Notes: generated by a model from the letters alone, not told the origin. A DNA stretch of 64,000 nt from Cephalotrichum gorgonifer (GCA_900312665.1 ONZQ02000001.1:1020338-1084337), one strand, 5' to 3'. Counted from the first letter of the stretch, positions 12,582 to 24,000 are shown. Translations and numbers: made by a program.

Positions 12582-13363
12582 GAGATTTGCCGAGTTCCTA
12601 CGACACTTGTACGAAGAGAAACGAATGTGATGAACCTTTTTTAGCGGGAATGGAAAAAAAACAAAGGAATGTGGGCAACACCGAGGCCGGGAAACGGGGA
12701 GAGGGCAGGTCGCGCCGGGCAAGAGGAGGAATACTCCCGTCCGCTGCGAGCGGAGCACATGGCCGTTCAGGCTCGGGGGGGACGGGACGCGACTGCCGTC
12801 TTCTAGGTGGGAAATGGAATGGAAACTGGAGTCGTTGAACTTTTTGCCCCTCCCCATATCCCAGTGCATTCAACCCACACACTTTAACACACTTGCCCCC
12901 TTTTTTTCCCCTTGCCCTTCACGGGATAAGATCTCCCCGCTTCCATACTGCTACTCACCATCTAACACCAAGATCTACTGGTTTCGACGAGACCGGACTT
13001 GTACCACCAGATGATTCCCCTGCCTGAAAGAAGGCCGCAGAAAAGTAGCGCTAATATTAGAATGAAGCCATGGCCCCGTTGTCTCTCCTTGCTAATTCGT
13101 GATGCTATTCTATGTACAGCCAGACCGAAAAACATAATCGCTCAACCCTCTATCTCGCTCCGAGGAATAATGGATATTCAGCTCCTATAACGCCTTTCCC
13201 CTCTGCATGCAGAATATCCCGCGTATCTGATGAACAAAAAACAAGACGCTAGGATGCTAAACCGAAAAGGAAAGAAAGAAAACTAACAAAAAAAGGAAAG
13301 GAGATCCACGGTTGCAGGTCAGGTCAAGTCAGGTCAGGAGCCCAAACGTCACCGCCTCCTGAA
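12582..13363. other. Intergenic region between convergent genes
   Basis: Holds the 3' ends of rpb4 (+) and of the membrane protein gene (-). No gene is seen. Confidence 0.6.
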
Positions 13364-14497
13364 TTACTTGTTTGGGCCCCCCTCGTACTGCGACCAGCTC
13401 GTCACGTACGTCTGCCCCGACCTCTCCGCCTCGGTAGAGCTCAGCGTCCCCCGCAGCGCCCCGGACCAGGGCCTTGGCCTATCCTCTGCCACCGTAGGTA
13501 GACTGACCCCCTGCCCCCTGGCCGGAGATGACGCCCCGGCGGACACCTCGCCGAGCCTCGCGGGCGCGGCGGGCGCGGCAGTGGTGGTTCCGTCCATCTC
13601 CGCGAGCACGACGGGCGTGCCGTCCAGCTGCGCGATCGCCGGGAACGGCGTCACGCCCGCGGGCAGGATGCCGGACGCCGTGAGGCCGCTGGCGTAGCTG
13701 CTCTTCGAGCCCCGCGCGTCGCCGCCGAACCCCGGCGTCGAGGCGGGGCTAGGATACCTCGCCGCGTTACCGAGTCCCGGCGATGAGACGGGACTGGGGT
13801 ACTTGCCGAGCCCCGGCGTGGAGGCCAGGCTGGGAGACCTGCCGCCGAGGTACGAAGAGACGGGGCTCGCGGCGGAGGCGATGGCGGCGCCGAGGAACTT
13901 CTCGTCGTTCTCGTCCGAGGGCGGCGGGAAGTCGGCCTCCGCCGCGGCGAGTCTCCGCCTCTTGCGCCGGCGGAGGAAGAGCCAGGCTGCGAGGAGGAGG
14001 AAGATCAGGGCCAGTATGCCGATGACGATGCCCGCGATGGCTCCGCCGGGTAGGCCTCCGCCGCCGTCTCGGCCATGGTCTTGGTCTTTGGGGAGGCTGC
14101 CGGCGTCTGTGGGTAGGACCGCGCTGCCATCGGTGGCAGTCGTCGCTGCGTCGGTCGTCGGCTCGCCTTCGCCGGCCGAGCTGGTGGGACTAAGCGTGAC
14201 TGTGGGCGTGACCGTGGTGGTCGAGGTTCTGCGTACAGCAGGGGCGCCGATAGTTTTGGTAAACGTGACCGTTTCTTCTACTGGTACCGATTTCGCGCCT
14301 GGTGCGGGCCCATCGGTATCTGGCGTCGGACAGCCGTCTTCCAGGGCGCAGGGGTCGACGTGGCAGCATCCCGCGAAGTTGTTGATGGCGCACCGGTAGA
14401 AGTTCTCGCCGGAGACGCAGTCGGTGGAGATCTGGCGGCCAAAGAGCGCCGGGAGCCCAGCGAGGGCACCGTGGTCGGCCCGTCGCCTCGCTCTCAT
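13364..14497 (-). CDS. Single-pass membrane protein with Cys-rich ectodomain
   Basis: An intronless frame of 377 codons from ATG 14497. Residues 27-56 form a small cysteine-rich region (C27, C36, C44, C45, C50, C56; NFYRCAINNFAGCC) of a type seen at the head of fungal surface proteins. A Ser/Thr-rich stretch, probably O-mannosylated (about 75-130), and a Gly-rich spacer follow. Next come one membrane helix (about 153-175, AIAGIVIGILALIFLLLAAW) and a stop-transfer cluster RRRKRRR. The C-terminal half is Ser/Pro-rich and cytosolic, with repeated SPxxSxPGxG motifs. No classical signal peptide is visible, so it is either a type III membrane protein or has a 5' exon I cannot see. The layout resembles cell-wall stress sensors, but there is no WSC domain, so the function is unknown. 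Confidence 0.8.
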   Translation of the reverse strand: MRARRRADHGALAGLPALFGRQISTDCVSGENFYRCAINNFAGCCHVDPCALEDGCPTPDTDGPAPGAKSVPVEETVTFTKTIGAPAVRRTSTTTVTPTVTLSPTSSAGEGEPTTDAATTATDGSAVLPTDAGSLPKDQDHGRDGGGGLPGGAIAGIVIGILALIFLLLAAWLFLRRRKRRRLAAAEADFPPPSDENDEKFLGAAIASAASPVSSYLGGRSPSLASTPGLGKYPSPVSSPGLGNAARYPSPASTPGFGGDARGSKSSYASGLTASGILPAGVTPFPAIAQLDGTPVVLAEMDGTTTAAPAAPARLGEVSAGASSPARGQGVSLPTVAEDRPRPWSGALRGTLSSTEAERSGQTYVTSWSQYEGGPNK

Positions 14498-16789
14498 GGT
14501 GCCCGCCCTCCGAAGATATCCTCTTTTTGTGTTATTTAGGGAGGCGCGGAGGGGAAAGGCATCTGGTTTTGTGATGTGGCTCTTATTCCCAGAGATCTCC
14601 GCGTGTCAGTTGTGGGTAGAGTTCGGTGTAAGTTGCGTATGTGGTTTGGAAAAAAGGAGAACACAAGACCCAGGCTGCCTCGGTGGCTCGCGGCCTCCTT
14701 TTCGACAATAGGCCTGGTGGCCCGAAGGCGCAAGAATATGCTGTTGGTTCTCTTTTTGCAGCTAGGATGCGGCGGTGCTAGCCTTCTCGCGGCAGAATGG
14801 GACGGCGGGCACAGCAGGTTCTCCAACCTCGGCTGAAAGGGTGTCACATAAGTTTTTTTTGCTTCAATCTGACCCGTTTCCAAAAGAGCACAAAATATGG
14901 AGGATGAAGCAGAGAAAGATGGAGAGAGCCCAGGAGCCAAACCACCAGATGCAAGACCAGGAACTGGGGAAAGGCGAACCCGGGGGGGGGGGGNNNNNNN
15001 NNNNNNNNNNNNNNNNNNNNNNNNNNNNNNNNNNNNNNNNNNNNNNNGGGGGGGCGACAGAATATACGAGCACGATATCCCCCGCATCGAGAAGGTAGAG
15101 TTCCTGAAGTACCAGTGATAAAATATGTATATGTGTTTTGGGGGCCGGAAACCCCGTGGTACTTTCTCCCTCTCCCCAATCCGACACACATCGCCAAGAC
15201 CAAGAGACAGCCCTCTTCGCTTGCCTCCAACTCTCGTGGATTGCGCAGGAGGCCAGAGTGGCGAAGCCACTTGGGAAGGGGGTCTCGGGGAGGCAGGCTC
15301 TCTCCCTCGCACTCAGATGTTCTTCTCTTGTTATCTTTCTTATTATTTTTTTTTCTTATTTTCTTCTTCCTTTTCTTTTCCTTTCTTCTTTTGAAAACAG
15401 ACGATACTAGAGTCGAGCAGACTTGAAGGGTATAGTGGAGGGACAGAACAGGGAAACGGGGGCCCTCATTTTCGCGGCCGACGGGGATCCTTTCGCCCTT
15501 ATCGATGACCATCCCATGCTCGTATCCTTCCTCCTCATTAACCATTCACTGAAAACAAGTGCTCCTATTAGCCAGGAGAACCCGACGCTGTGGACAGCAC
15601 CAACACCGACCACCCAACGGAGGCAAGGATCCGCGAAGGCCCCACACACTCCGCGTCTGTCCCCCGGCTCGCCCCACCGTAGCGTGGACTTTGACTGGAG
15701 ATGTTGAGGTGTTGACAAGAAATAACACATGCATGCAACCTAGGAAACGAGACCGCACCCAACACGCATCCAAGTCTACAAAGTACACGCACACGCGCGC
15801 ATACACCGTTCCTCTGCCTCGTATTTGCCATTTCTTTGTTATTTTCCCACTAGAACCACTTACGGCCTTCGTGTAACACAAAGGGAAGAGAGCCAAGAAA
15901 TAAAGGGAAGGAAAGAATGAAGGAGAAGAAAGGCTGGCGGTAAAAATACCAACCCACGGCTGTTATTCGTTGGACGGGAGACAATAGGCGCCGGAAAGAG
16001 GATGAAGCGCCGCGGGGCATGATCCATGATCCCGTGCGCCACTCAGCCACTCATGGGGGATGTGTTGTCTGCCTCTTTTGGTAGGAATGTGACATCCTTG
16101 CATGAGGTGCTCAAATGAGCAGTCGTCCCCCCCCACCTGTTTATTCCCTCCCACCTGTTCGCAGCCGAGTTTGGCTACCCGAGAAGTCTACGGACTGCCT
16201 AACTAGGTGGGAAAACAGTCAGGCTCGGGAACCTCCGCCGGGGGAGGAAGAAGGGGGGTGAGTTTCCCATTATATTGGATAGGACGTGTAAAAAAGTGAC
16301 CGTATCTGCGACCGCGCGGCTCTGGACCAGGCAATGAGATCTCTAAAAAAAAATATTGGTGTCCCATCGGCCCGAGTTCGGGTGCCCGAGTTATAGAGTA
16401 TTATACCATCTCAGTTCCGAGTGGCTCATCAACATGAGAAAACGGTCCTTCACGCAGACAGATGAGGCTGGACTCGATGGATGAGATAAATGGATTTAGG
16501 GGCTAGGATATTTCTGCTCATCCTGGAACTTACTTCCTTTGGCGAAAAAAAACAGTCAACTGACGGACGAAGGATCGGTCAACCCAAATCCTCTTAAATA
16601 GAAAAATAAAACATGAGCAGGGGGAGAAGGGGGCAAAAAAATGTCCCCCCTTCTCCCCAGCTTGCTTGCACCTTTATTCTTGGCAACTCCCTAACCTGCC
16701 ACCCGTATAGTAGTAAATATTCTTCAGATGAAACCACCTCCTCCAAAAGCCCCTCCTTTTCAAAACCTTCCAAAAAAAATCCATCATCA
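14498..16789. other. Intergenic region containing an assembly gap
   Basis: Lies between the start of the membrane protein gene and the 3' end of puf6, both on the minus strand. Apart from the gap at 14994-15047 and T/C tracts near 15325-15395, I see no supported gene. The short frames here have no recognisable content. Confidence 0.55.
14994..15047. other. Assembly gap (54 N) between G homopolymers
   Basis: A run of 54 unknown bases is flanked by about 12 G on the left (14982-14993) and 7 G on the right (15048-15054). This suggests sequencing failure in a G-rich tract. The true length of the missing sequence is unknown. Confidence 0.97.
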
Positions 16790-19023
16790 TCACCGCAGCC
16801 TTGCCAGTAGAAGACGGCTGCCCTGGTTCCCGCTGCTCTTCTTCTCCGCCGCCGCCGCGCCCTTCTTCTCCGTGGCGGCCCCCTTCTTGTCTCCCTTCTT
16901 CGCCGCCTTCTTCTTCTCCTTCTCCGAGGGCACCTCTCCCGCGGCCGCCTCCAGCTCCCCGATCCTCTTCTTCAGCGTCGCCTCCGCCTTCTTCCGGCCC
17001 TCGAACGTCTCCGAATCCAGCATGTTCACCACGATGAACGAGCTCGGCCCCGTCGCCCACGCGACGAGGTGCTCCTCGATGACGGGGTAGAGCACGTCCG
17101 CGAAGCCCAGCGCCGGCTCCACGGGCTTCACCTTGCCGAGCAACCTGTCGAACTTGCCGCCCGCCGTCAGCGACTTCAGCAGCTTCCCGCCGTGCGGGGT
17201 CTGCGAGATGTGCGGCAGGACGGGGTCGACGCCCACCACCTCCTCGCCCTCGGGGACAGGCTCCACGACAACGCTCGGGTCGCCCGCCGCGTTCGCCGCG
17301 ATGGCCTCGAGCGCCGCCGCCTTGTCGCCCACGGCGGAGAACATGATCTCCGTCATGATCTGGCACCCGAACGAGTCGGCCACGAGGCCCGGCGCAGCCT
17401 GTACCACGCCCGCCAGGAGTTGTGGCGACATGGCCGCCACTAGCTCCTGGGTCCGGATCGCGGCCTCCTTCTTACTCGTCGTCTTGCGGATCTCGTGGAT
17501 CTCCTTCAGGATCTCGAGGTCCTCGCTGAGCTGGCCGGAGAACAGGGCCTTCGAGGGGCCCTCGAGGAGATACAGGATCGTGGCCCTCGCGTTGGGGTTG
17601 CTCGCGCTCTCCAGGAGGGCGTCGCCCGCCTGCTCCGCCGTCTCGCCGAGGAGCTCGGGGAAGATGGCCTTGGCCGTCATCTTGGTGTCGTCGATGACGT
17701 CGCAGGCGGTGAGGATCACGATGTGGGCGTACTGGTCGCCGGCCATCATCGCGAAGGTGTCCTTGTAGGTCTTGAGGATCTGCTTCCTGTCCTTCGCCGT
17801 GCCGTTCGCCAGGAGGAGGGCCGCGAGGTGGGACCCGCGCCGCGTGAAGGCCATGTTCTTTAGGAGGTCGCCGGTCTCGTCGGCCTTGACCAGCTCGTAG
17901 AACTCGTTGTACTCGGAGGAGTCGCGGGTGACATTCTTGAAGTACTGGAACATGGCGTCGTGTAGCATGGTGAAACCCGTCATTTTCTTCTGGACCAGGG
18001 AGTTGATCATGTCCCAGAGGCTCTTCATGATGGGGCCGCGCTTGGCCGGCTCGGCCTCGAGGATCTGGGCGAGGTCGGCCGTGGCGTCTTGGGCCTTGGT
18101 CTTCTCCAGGAGGGCGAACTCGGCGCCGTACCACTCCCTCAGGAGCATGGCCTTCTGTTGCTTCGTCGCCGCGGAGCGGTATATGTCGTCGACGATCCAG
18201 GACGCCTCGGGGTGGTTGATGAGCCTGCGCACCCTGCCGTAGAACTCGGAGATGATGATGTCGCGGATCTCGTCGTCGGTGGCGACCATGAGCTTGCCGA
18301 TCAGGAACTTGGCGTATCGGCTCTCGGCGAGCTGCGAGTAGGCGCCCTGTAGCTCCTTGGCGATCAGCTTCCGCTGCTCAGGCGTGGCGTACTTGACGGC
18401 CGTCTGGACGGCCCTAACGGCGTCGTGCTTGAGCACGAAGTCCTTCATGCGGCCGGTGATGATGGAGAACAGCTCCTCGACCAGCTTCTTCCTCTCGTCC
18501 TTGGGCACGTGGGACTTGCGTCGTAGTTGTTCCCAGATCTTCTTTGTGCGCGCGAGCTCGTCGGCGAGGGGTTTCGCCGCCTTGCGTTCCCTGGCGAGCT
18601 GCTTCTGCTTCGCGTGTGCCTCCCTAGACGTCTCGCCGCCGCCTGTTTTATAGTCGTTAGGAGATGATAAACCAAAGGGGGGGACGAAATCACGATTCGG
18701 TAAGCCCACATACCCATTTCTGAATTCGAAGCACCATTCTTCTTCTCGGCCTTCTTCTCGCCGTTCTTGTCACCGTTCTTCTCGGTCTTATGCTCCTTCT
18801 TCTTGCCCTTCTCCTTCGGCGCGGGGGTCAACTTAACCCCGCCATCGTCGGAGTCGGAGGAGAAGTCGTCCATGTCGCTGTCGCTATCGCTCGCGGGATC
18901 CGATTCGCCGTCGACGTCCATGCGATCCGCCTTCTGGATCCGGGCCTTCTTGGAGGAGCCTCCGGGCCCTGACCTGCCGACGGGAGCCTTCCTCTTGGCG
19001 CCAGCCGCGTCCTTCACACCCAT
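16790..19023 (-). CDS. puf6: Pumilio-family ribosome biogenesis protein PUF6
   Basis: Exons 19023-18714 and 18642-16790 encode 720 aa. The 71-nt intron has donor GTATGT, branch CCTAACG and acceptor AAACAG. I chose ATG 19023 (MGVKDAAGAKRK) because family members start with a basic, Lys-rich tail here; an upstream in-frame ATG lies in pyrimidine-rich leader. Residues 1-120 are low-complexity with acidic (SDSDSDMDDFSSDSDD) and Lys/Glu-rich blocks typical of nucleolar proteins. Pumilio-type helical repeats (about 140-470) follow, including KLVEELFSIITGRMKDFVLKH and ESRYAKFLIGKLM. A C-terminal CPL-type region (about 480-640) and a Lys-rich tail complete it. Yeast Puf6 binds RNA, acts in 60S ribosome maturation and represses ASH1 mRNA. 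Orthology is inferred from domain order. Confidence 0.92.
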
Positions 19024-21023
19024 TGGAATTGAGGTCTTCGCTTCGTCGGGATGGGAGGAAGGGGGTGAGAAATTGGCTGTCGAGAAACGGGTATACGGCG
19101 GAGTGGTGGGTGGTTCAATGGTCCGAAAGTTCTCGACGTTGTAAAATTTGGTGGCCCAGCTTTTTTTTTTGGCTGGCAGAGGAGGGATTGTAGGAAAATC
19201 CGATTTTTTTTTCTGCATGGAACTATAGCTGGGCGGTGAGACGTGGTGGTCCCCGCCATTCCCCACCAATGTATCCACATGGGTGAATGCTTACCGACTG
19301 GCGGGCCAGGAAACGTGGGCGGATGCTTGACTCAGCAACTAACAAATGTTTCGATTATGGCGCGGGACGGAAACGACCCCAGGTTCAGCTCACTGGCCAT
19401 TCCATCTTCGTTCATCCTCATTATTTGATTAAACCGTATACTATAAGTCCAAACGCGGTGCTAATGATAGTGTTTGGAAACCGCCCTTATTTACGAAGTT
19501 GACGCCTCTTGCGGGGTTTTGCTTCGCCGCCCTTACAATAGGCAAATGCAAGCGTATTCAGAAATATAAAGTAAGAGGAACGTTCAATATGTAGAGGAAG
19601 ACCTTCCCTCCCCTCCTCCCCGCCCTTGTTTACTGCTATGTAATTACAATAACCAGGATATATTTATAAGATGTATTTTAGTATCATGTACGGAACGAGG
19701 TAGGTCGCTACTCGCGCCACAGGATCCTACGACACGGCGCCATTGACCTAGATCGCCTCACCGCCTTCGGCCCGGCCCCACCCTGGCCCTCGGCGTCCGT
19801 GACAAGCCGGACCCTTCATCACTACCCAATATACTCTCCGTACTTTCTACCCTTTCACCTCCTAATTTCCTTACACAGAGCAGTCTATCTGACCAGCAAG
19901 TGGTATCCCTCGCCTTTCAAGAAGATCAAGGGGCCGTCGGAGTAGGCCCTAGGTTTTCCTCCGCGGAGCAATGACCTCAAAACGGAGGGGAACGGAACAA
20001 GCGTCCCAACTGGACCGGATGTAACAATATGACGAATTCTTTTTTATACTTGAACGGGTCGACTTAAACGTCATCGGCATTATCCTTGACGCCATTGACC
20101 TGGTCATTACTGTCACTCCTGGCCCAAGATATACATTGATTGATTGCCCAGAAGAGAAGCATGAAAATACGCTTAGTCTTGTATAGAATCTCTCGTGTGT
20201 TCTTCCCATTTGTGTCATGCTTCAACGACAGGACCAACGGCATTTGCATTAATGTCGAAACCACAGCCAAGGTTTGACGGCCATGTGGATATTAGACCAG
20301 CTTGATTCTGGTTGATCCAGGCTAGCGTAATGCGTAATATTGGACCAGTCCTGGCTCTCTTTCGTCACACTTTCTCGCTCAGAGCGTGCAGATGGTGGGG
20401 GTCGGAGCTGCTCCTTGTGATATTGGACATTTACCTACCTTTACCGGATGCACCCTTGCCCAATGGGTGGTTTGTCTTTCAAGTCTGGTGTAACCCCGGC
20501 CAATCCAACGTGGACGACTGAAATAGGCTGTCTGGACTGAGATGTATAGTTGGAACTTCTTGGCTGTTGCCGGCTGTTGCCGGCTGTTGCAACTGTTAAG
20601 TTGCGAATTGTGAACTAGACCGCTGTCCGATACTTGGATGAGCAACTTCTAAATACCTATTAGAAGGGCGCACTGAGTGGCACAAATGGCCCTCATAACG
20701 AATACCCCCGTACTAAAAGCTCAACGCGAAGCCTGGTTCTGGTGGGCCCCTTTAAGTAGATGGCCATAGCCACCATCCGCTTCGGCTACCAAGAGTATGC
20801 ATATTACTTACATCCAGGCCTCAGTGTCACTTCTTGGCAGCCGACTACATAGCTGTCGCAGGCCGACCAGAGTGGCCCTATTCGTCAGTTAATGCACATG
20901 TTGACGCACTCTCATCAACTGCATTCCCAATTCCGGCCATAGCCTTCTCTCCGGCATGCCCCTCTTAAACGTGTATTCCATCTTTGCGTCTCTCTTTAAA
21001 AAGGAAGGTCGGGGCATAAAACC
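19024..21023. other. Divergent intergenic region
   Basis: Lies between puf6 (-) and the collagen-like gene (+). It should contain both promoters. It is AT-richer around 19400-19700 and 20000-20300. A short tandem repeat lies at 20562-20590. No gene is supported. Confidence 0.55.
20562..20590. repeat. Tandem 10-bp repeat (GGCTGTTGCC, about 2.9 copies)
   Basis: Three adjacent near-perfect copies of a 10-base unit lie in intergenic DNA. No function is evident. Confidence 0.85.
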
Positions 21024-21992
21024 ATGACGTTTCTTTTACCCCGGCCAGTCCGAGAGACCATGCCCGACCGACGCCCAGTAAACAGTCTATCTTCCACAGT
21101 TCTCCTTCCCCTACTTTCCCCCATCCAGCAAGCTCTTGTGACGAGTGCTGCTGTCAAAGCTGTAATTATGGCTCCGCGAGCGCCACAGACTGCAATACCG
21201 CAATTTATCACCTTGACAATCTCCAAAACGTCGTATACAATGTATACCACCATCTTGCTGGGCACAGTAGCAAGCGATCTGCCGGAGATCTTGAACACCG
21301 CACCGGCTTCGCCTTCCCCTACAGCGCAGCAATCTGCCGGCGCAAACCACCCCCATAGAAGCCTAGATTCGGCGGAGACAGGGCTAACCATATTCGGCGT
21401 TCTCCTCGGTGTGTTGCTAGTCGCTTTTCTCTGGTACGTGTTCTGTAAAAGGAACAGAGGAGGCCTCGGAGAGCATGGTATGCCGATAGTGCTAAAATGC
21501 CAATGTCAACGGTGCCGGAGGGGGAAAGCCGGAAGGGATGGAAGGGATGGAAGGGACGGACGAGATGGACAAAATGGACGAGATGGCCGGGATGGACGAG
21601 ATGGTGCTCCGGGTGCTCGCGGCCCCCCAGGCCCTCCAGGTCCTCCTGGTCCTCCTGGCCCTCCGGGAGCTCCAGGCGCTCCCGGTGCTACAGGTGCTGC
21701 AGGTGCTCGAGGGCCGCCAGGTCCTCTAGGTCCTCCTGGCGCCCCAGGCGCTCCTGGTGCTCCCGGTGCTCCCGGTGCCGCAGGTGCTGCAGGTGCTCCG
21801 GGTGCTGCAGGTGCCGCAGGATCTGCAGGGGCGCGAGGTCCTCCAGGCCCCCCAGGCACTCCAGGCGCGCCAGGTGCTCCAGGTGCTCCAGGCGGTCAAG
21901 GTCCTCCAGGCCCTCCAGGCCCTCCAAGGCATCAGGCCCCGGGACTGGGTGTCCATATCAGAGTCTTCCCGGTCCCTGATGTTCCAGAGTAG
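21024..21992 (+). CDS. Membrane-anchored collagen-like protein
   Basis: An intronless frame of 322 codons from ATG 21024. Residues 1-119 are Ser/Thr/Ala/Pro-rich without a clear signal peptide. One membrane helix follows (about 120-141, LTIFGVLLGVLLVAFLWYVF), then a basic and Cys-containing linker (CKRNRGG; CQCQRC). From G167 to residue 301 the protein consists of 45 Gly-X-Y triplets without interruption: first GRD-rich, then GPP, GAP and GAA. The tail is 21 residues. Collagen-like repeats form triple helices, and in fungi some collagen-like proteins act in adhesion. The positive charges directly after the helix would place the collagen part in the cytosol by the positive-inside rule, the reverse of the expectation for a surface collagen. 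The topology is therefore open. The repeat codes for no other plausible frame with family content. Confidence 0.85.
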   Translation: MTFLLPRPVRETMPDRRPVNSLSSTVLLPLLSPIQQALVTSAAVKAVIMAPRAPQTAIPQFITLTISKTSYTMYTTILLGTVASDLPEILNTAPASPSPTAQQSAGANHPHRSLDSAETGLTIFGVLLGVLLVAFLWYVFCKRNRGGLGEHGMPIVLKCQCQRCRRGKAGRDGRDGRDGRDGQNGRDGRDGRDGAPGARGPPGPPGPPGPPGPPGAPGAPGATGAAGARGPPGPLGPPGAPGAPGAPGAPGAAGAAGAPGAAGAAGSAGARGPPGPPGTPGAPGAPGAPGGQGPPGPPGPPRHQAPGLGVHIRVFPVPDVPE

Positions 21993-22936
21993 GGCATATA
22001 AAGTCGAAGAGTACTCGAGGAGCCTGATGTAGTGTTGCATTCGAGGTCTCACACTGCAGTCATGAGGAGGGAAACCTGGAGGCCATTTATGTGCGGCCTG
22101 ACGGCTGAACACGCCTTCCTCCATGATCTATCCATTGACGGAACGATATGGCATTCGAGATCGACGAGAGAAGGCTTGGGGAGGAGGTAATGCTCGCTAC
22201 GCCGGCAGGTTGGCCGAAGCTTGGCTTTACCCAGATAACGGAGCGGAAGTTGACGTGGCCATCGCCAAGTACCGCGAAAAGCCCCGTTGTCGCGGCTGAA
22301 AGCAGATAGACAAACATGTCTTCGGATCTCAATCAACGTGTTTGAAGGCTCGAAGAGAGGTTGCCACTCCAAGGATAGTGTGCTATGACGCTCGTATGCT
22401 CGACATTTCCGCGATGGGTTTGGATAACGGAATTACCTAGATTCAAGACTATAACAATACCCGAAAAGGTGAGGTCATAAGAGGTGGAGTTTGTATCCAT
22501 TTGGAATCAGAGACAACAAGCTCGAGGAGGGGAAGCCTTCGCCTCAGGTATGGTGGGAGGGACCACGCTCCCACGTGACGGAGTTTGGAGCAATTAGAAA
22601 ACGGCGTGCTCGGCAGCGGCAGCGACGAGCGAACTCCATGATGACGATGGACCCTGTCTTTTCCTGACCGCACGACCACCTACAAGTGTGGGATATAGCT
22701 CGCTTCTCGAACGCGTCTCAACTCAGGTTTCGAGGTAGGGTTGGACAAGCCCTGTGCCACAAGATGTCATGACAGGTAACCGTTCGTTTTCTTCTTTTGC
22801 AGGCATGGCCTATTGTCATTCATAGTTCATTACGTATCGAATCGAAACTAAAGCGAATATTCCCTCCCCCACCCCCCCCCACCCCCCAATGGCCCTTTGC
22901 AATAGCCCTACGTCGAGCAGTCGTCACATCTTGGGG
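21993..22936. other. Intergenic region between convergent genes
   Basis: Holds the 3' ends of the collagen-like gene (+) and the six-cysteine module gene (-). It includes a C-rich tract near 22862-22888 (runs of C interrupted by single A). No gene is seen. Confidence 0.55.
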
Positions 22937-23852
22937 TTAACCTCGATGTTTCGCCCGGCAGCCCCCAGCCGGATAGGATTCAGTCGGGCAAGGGGGTGCC
23001 GTGTAAATCGGCGTCGGGCTACATACGGAATGGCAACTTGTAGAGAGTTATCGGGTTAGCAAGGAAGAAATCCCAGGCGAGGAGATCCGGGTAGGTAGGT
23101 AGGCCTCGGCACTTTGTACTTACCCTCCGTACATCATGCCGCATTCATTTATGTAGTCTACACAGAGGGTGATGTCGGCGCAGCCCGGCTCGGTGGGTTC
23201 GGTGGGGGTCGGGGCCGGGGTCGTCTCGCATGGCGTTGTGGGTATCTCCAGCGAGGGCGTGGCGCACACATCATAGCACCTGGCGACTCTCCGTCAGCTT
23301 CAAGATGATACAGCCAGTAGATCCTAGCACCCATCCGGGTGTCCCCGGGACAGTTGGGTGCTTGATTTCCTGCTTGTTTGTCGGAGGACCAAAGAATACT
23401 TACTCTCCCCACCCGTTGCCGCAGTCGTCAATTCCATCGACGCAGAGAATGACGGTTCCCTCGGCCTTGCACTTCTCCTCTAGCGAATCACCCGGGTCCG
23501 TCGGCTCCGGGGTAGCCGTCGTGGTGACTGTCGCCCATGTGGACGACGAGGGACACGGAGGCGGCTCGAACGTCGGCCACGGCTTACAGTCCGGGAAACA
23601 TCTGGTTTGTCGTTCGTGTCAACTCATGCCCAACTACCCGAGATCAGGCTTCGGCAGGGCGACGCCGGAAGGAGTCACTCTTCGGTTCACATACCCTCCG
23701 TACATCATCCCGCACTCGTTGATGTAGTCTGCGCAGACAGAAATGGTGGTATCGCAGCCATTCGTGGGCTCAGGATACCCTGGATCCGCGTCGGCGGTGG
23801 CGGTGGCGGCCCAGAGGGCCACAGGTAAGGCGATCAGGACCTTGGAAAGCAT
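22937..23852 (-). CDS. Secreted protein of three six-cysteine modules
   Basis: Four exons (23852-23695, 23601-23404, 23279-23124, 23036-22937) encode 203 aa. Introns are 93, 124, 87 nt with donors GTATGT, GTAAGT, GTAAGT. The start gives a signal peptide (LIALPVALWAATATA, cleavage near residue 20). Three tandem modules follow with the spacing C-x5-8-C-x6-C-x6-C-x3-C-x10-11-C. Modules 1 and 3 share DYINECGMMYGG; module 2 has VDGIDDCGNGWGE. Pro/Thr-rich linkers separate them. Each module is cut by an intron at the same place (before the fourth Cys) and in the same phase, which indicates duplication of an exon unit. The protein is secreted and probably disulfide-rich. I do not recognise a characterised family; an effector or wall role is only a guess. 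For the last intron I chose the acceptor CTACAAG because it restores the complete third module; a downstream TAG would lose two cysteines. Confidence 0.8.
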
Positions 23853-23992
23853 GATGGCGCGCGTAAGGCGGAAGAAGTAGCGAGCGGACTGGATGGTAAT
23901 ACTTGTATTACAGTAGAAGCTGTGTATTCCGAATGGAGCGCCCCGACAACCTGAGCTAAACCCGGTGAGGATGACGGGCTCCCGATCGAGTT

Positions 23993-24000
23993 TATATAAA
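23993..24000 (-). promoter_or_regulatory. TATA box candidate for the six-cysteine gene
   Basis: TTTATATAAA on either strand lies about 140 bases upstream of the ATG at 23852, a usual distance for a TATA box plus short leader. It is a motif match only. Confidence 0.4.

Noticed and set aside
21541..21960. CRISPR-like or satellite array
   Set aside because: The short periodicity is the 9-base codon pattern of collagen triplets within one open frame.
21497..21979. Open frames in the other registers and antisense of the collagen-coding repeat
   Set aside because: Repeat-derived shadows; only the Gly-X-Y frame has an N-terminal part with a membrane helix.
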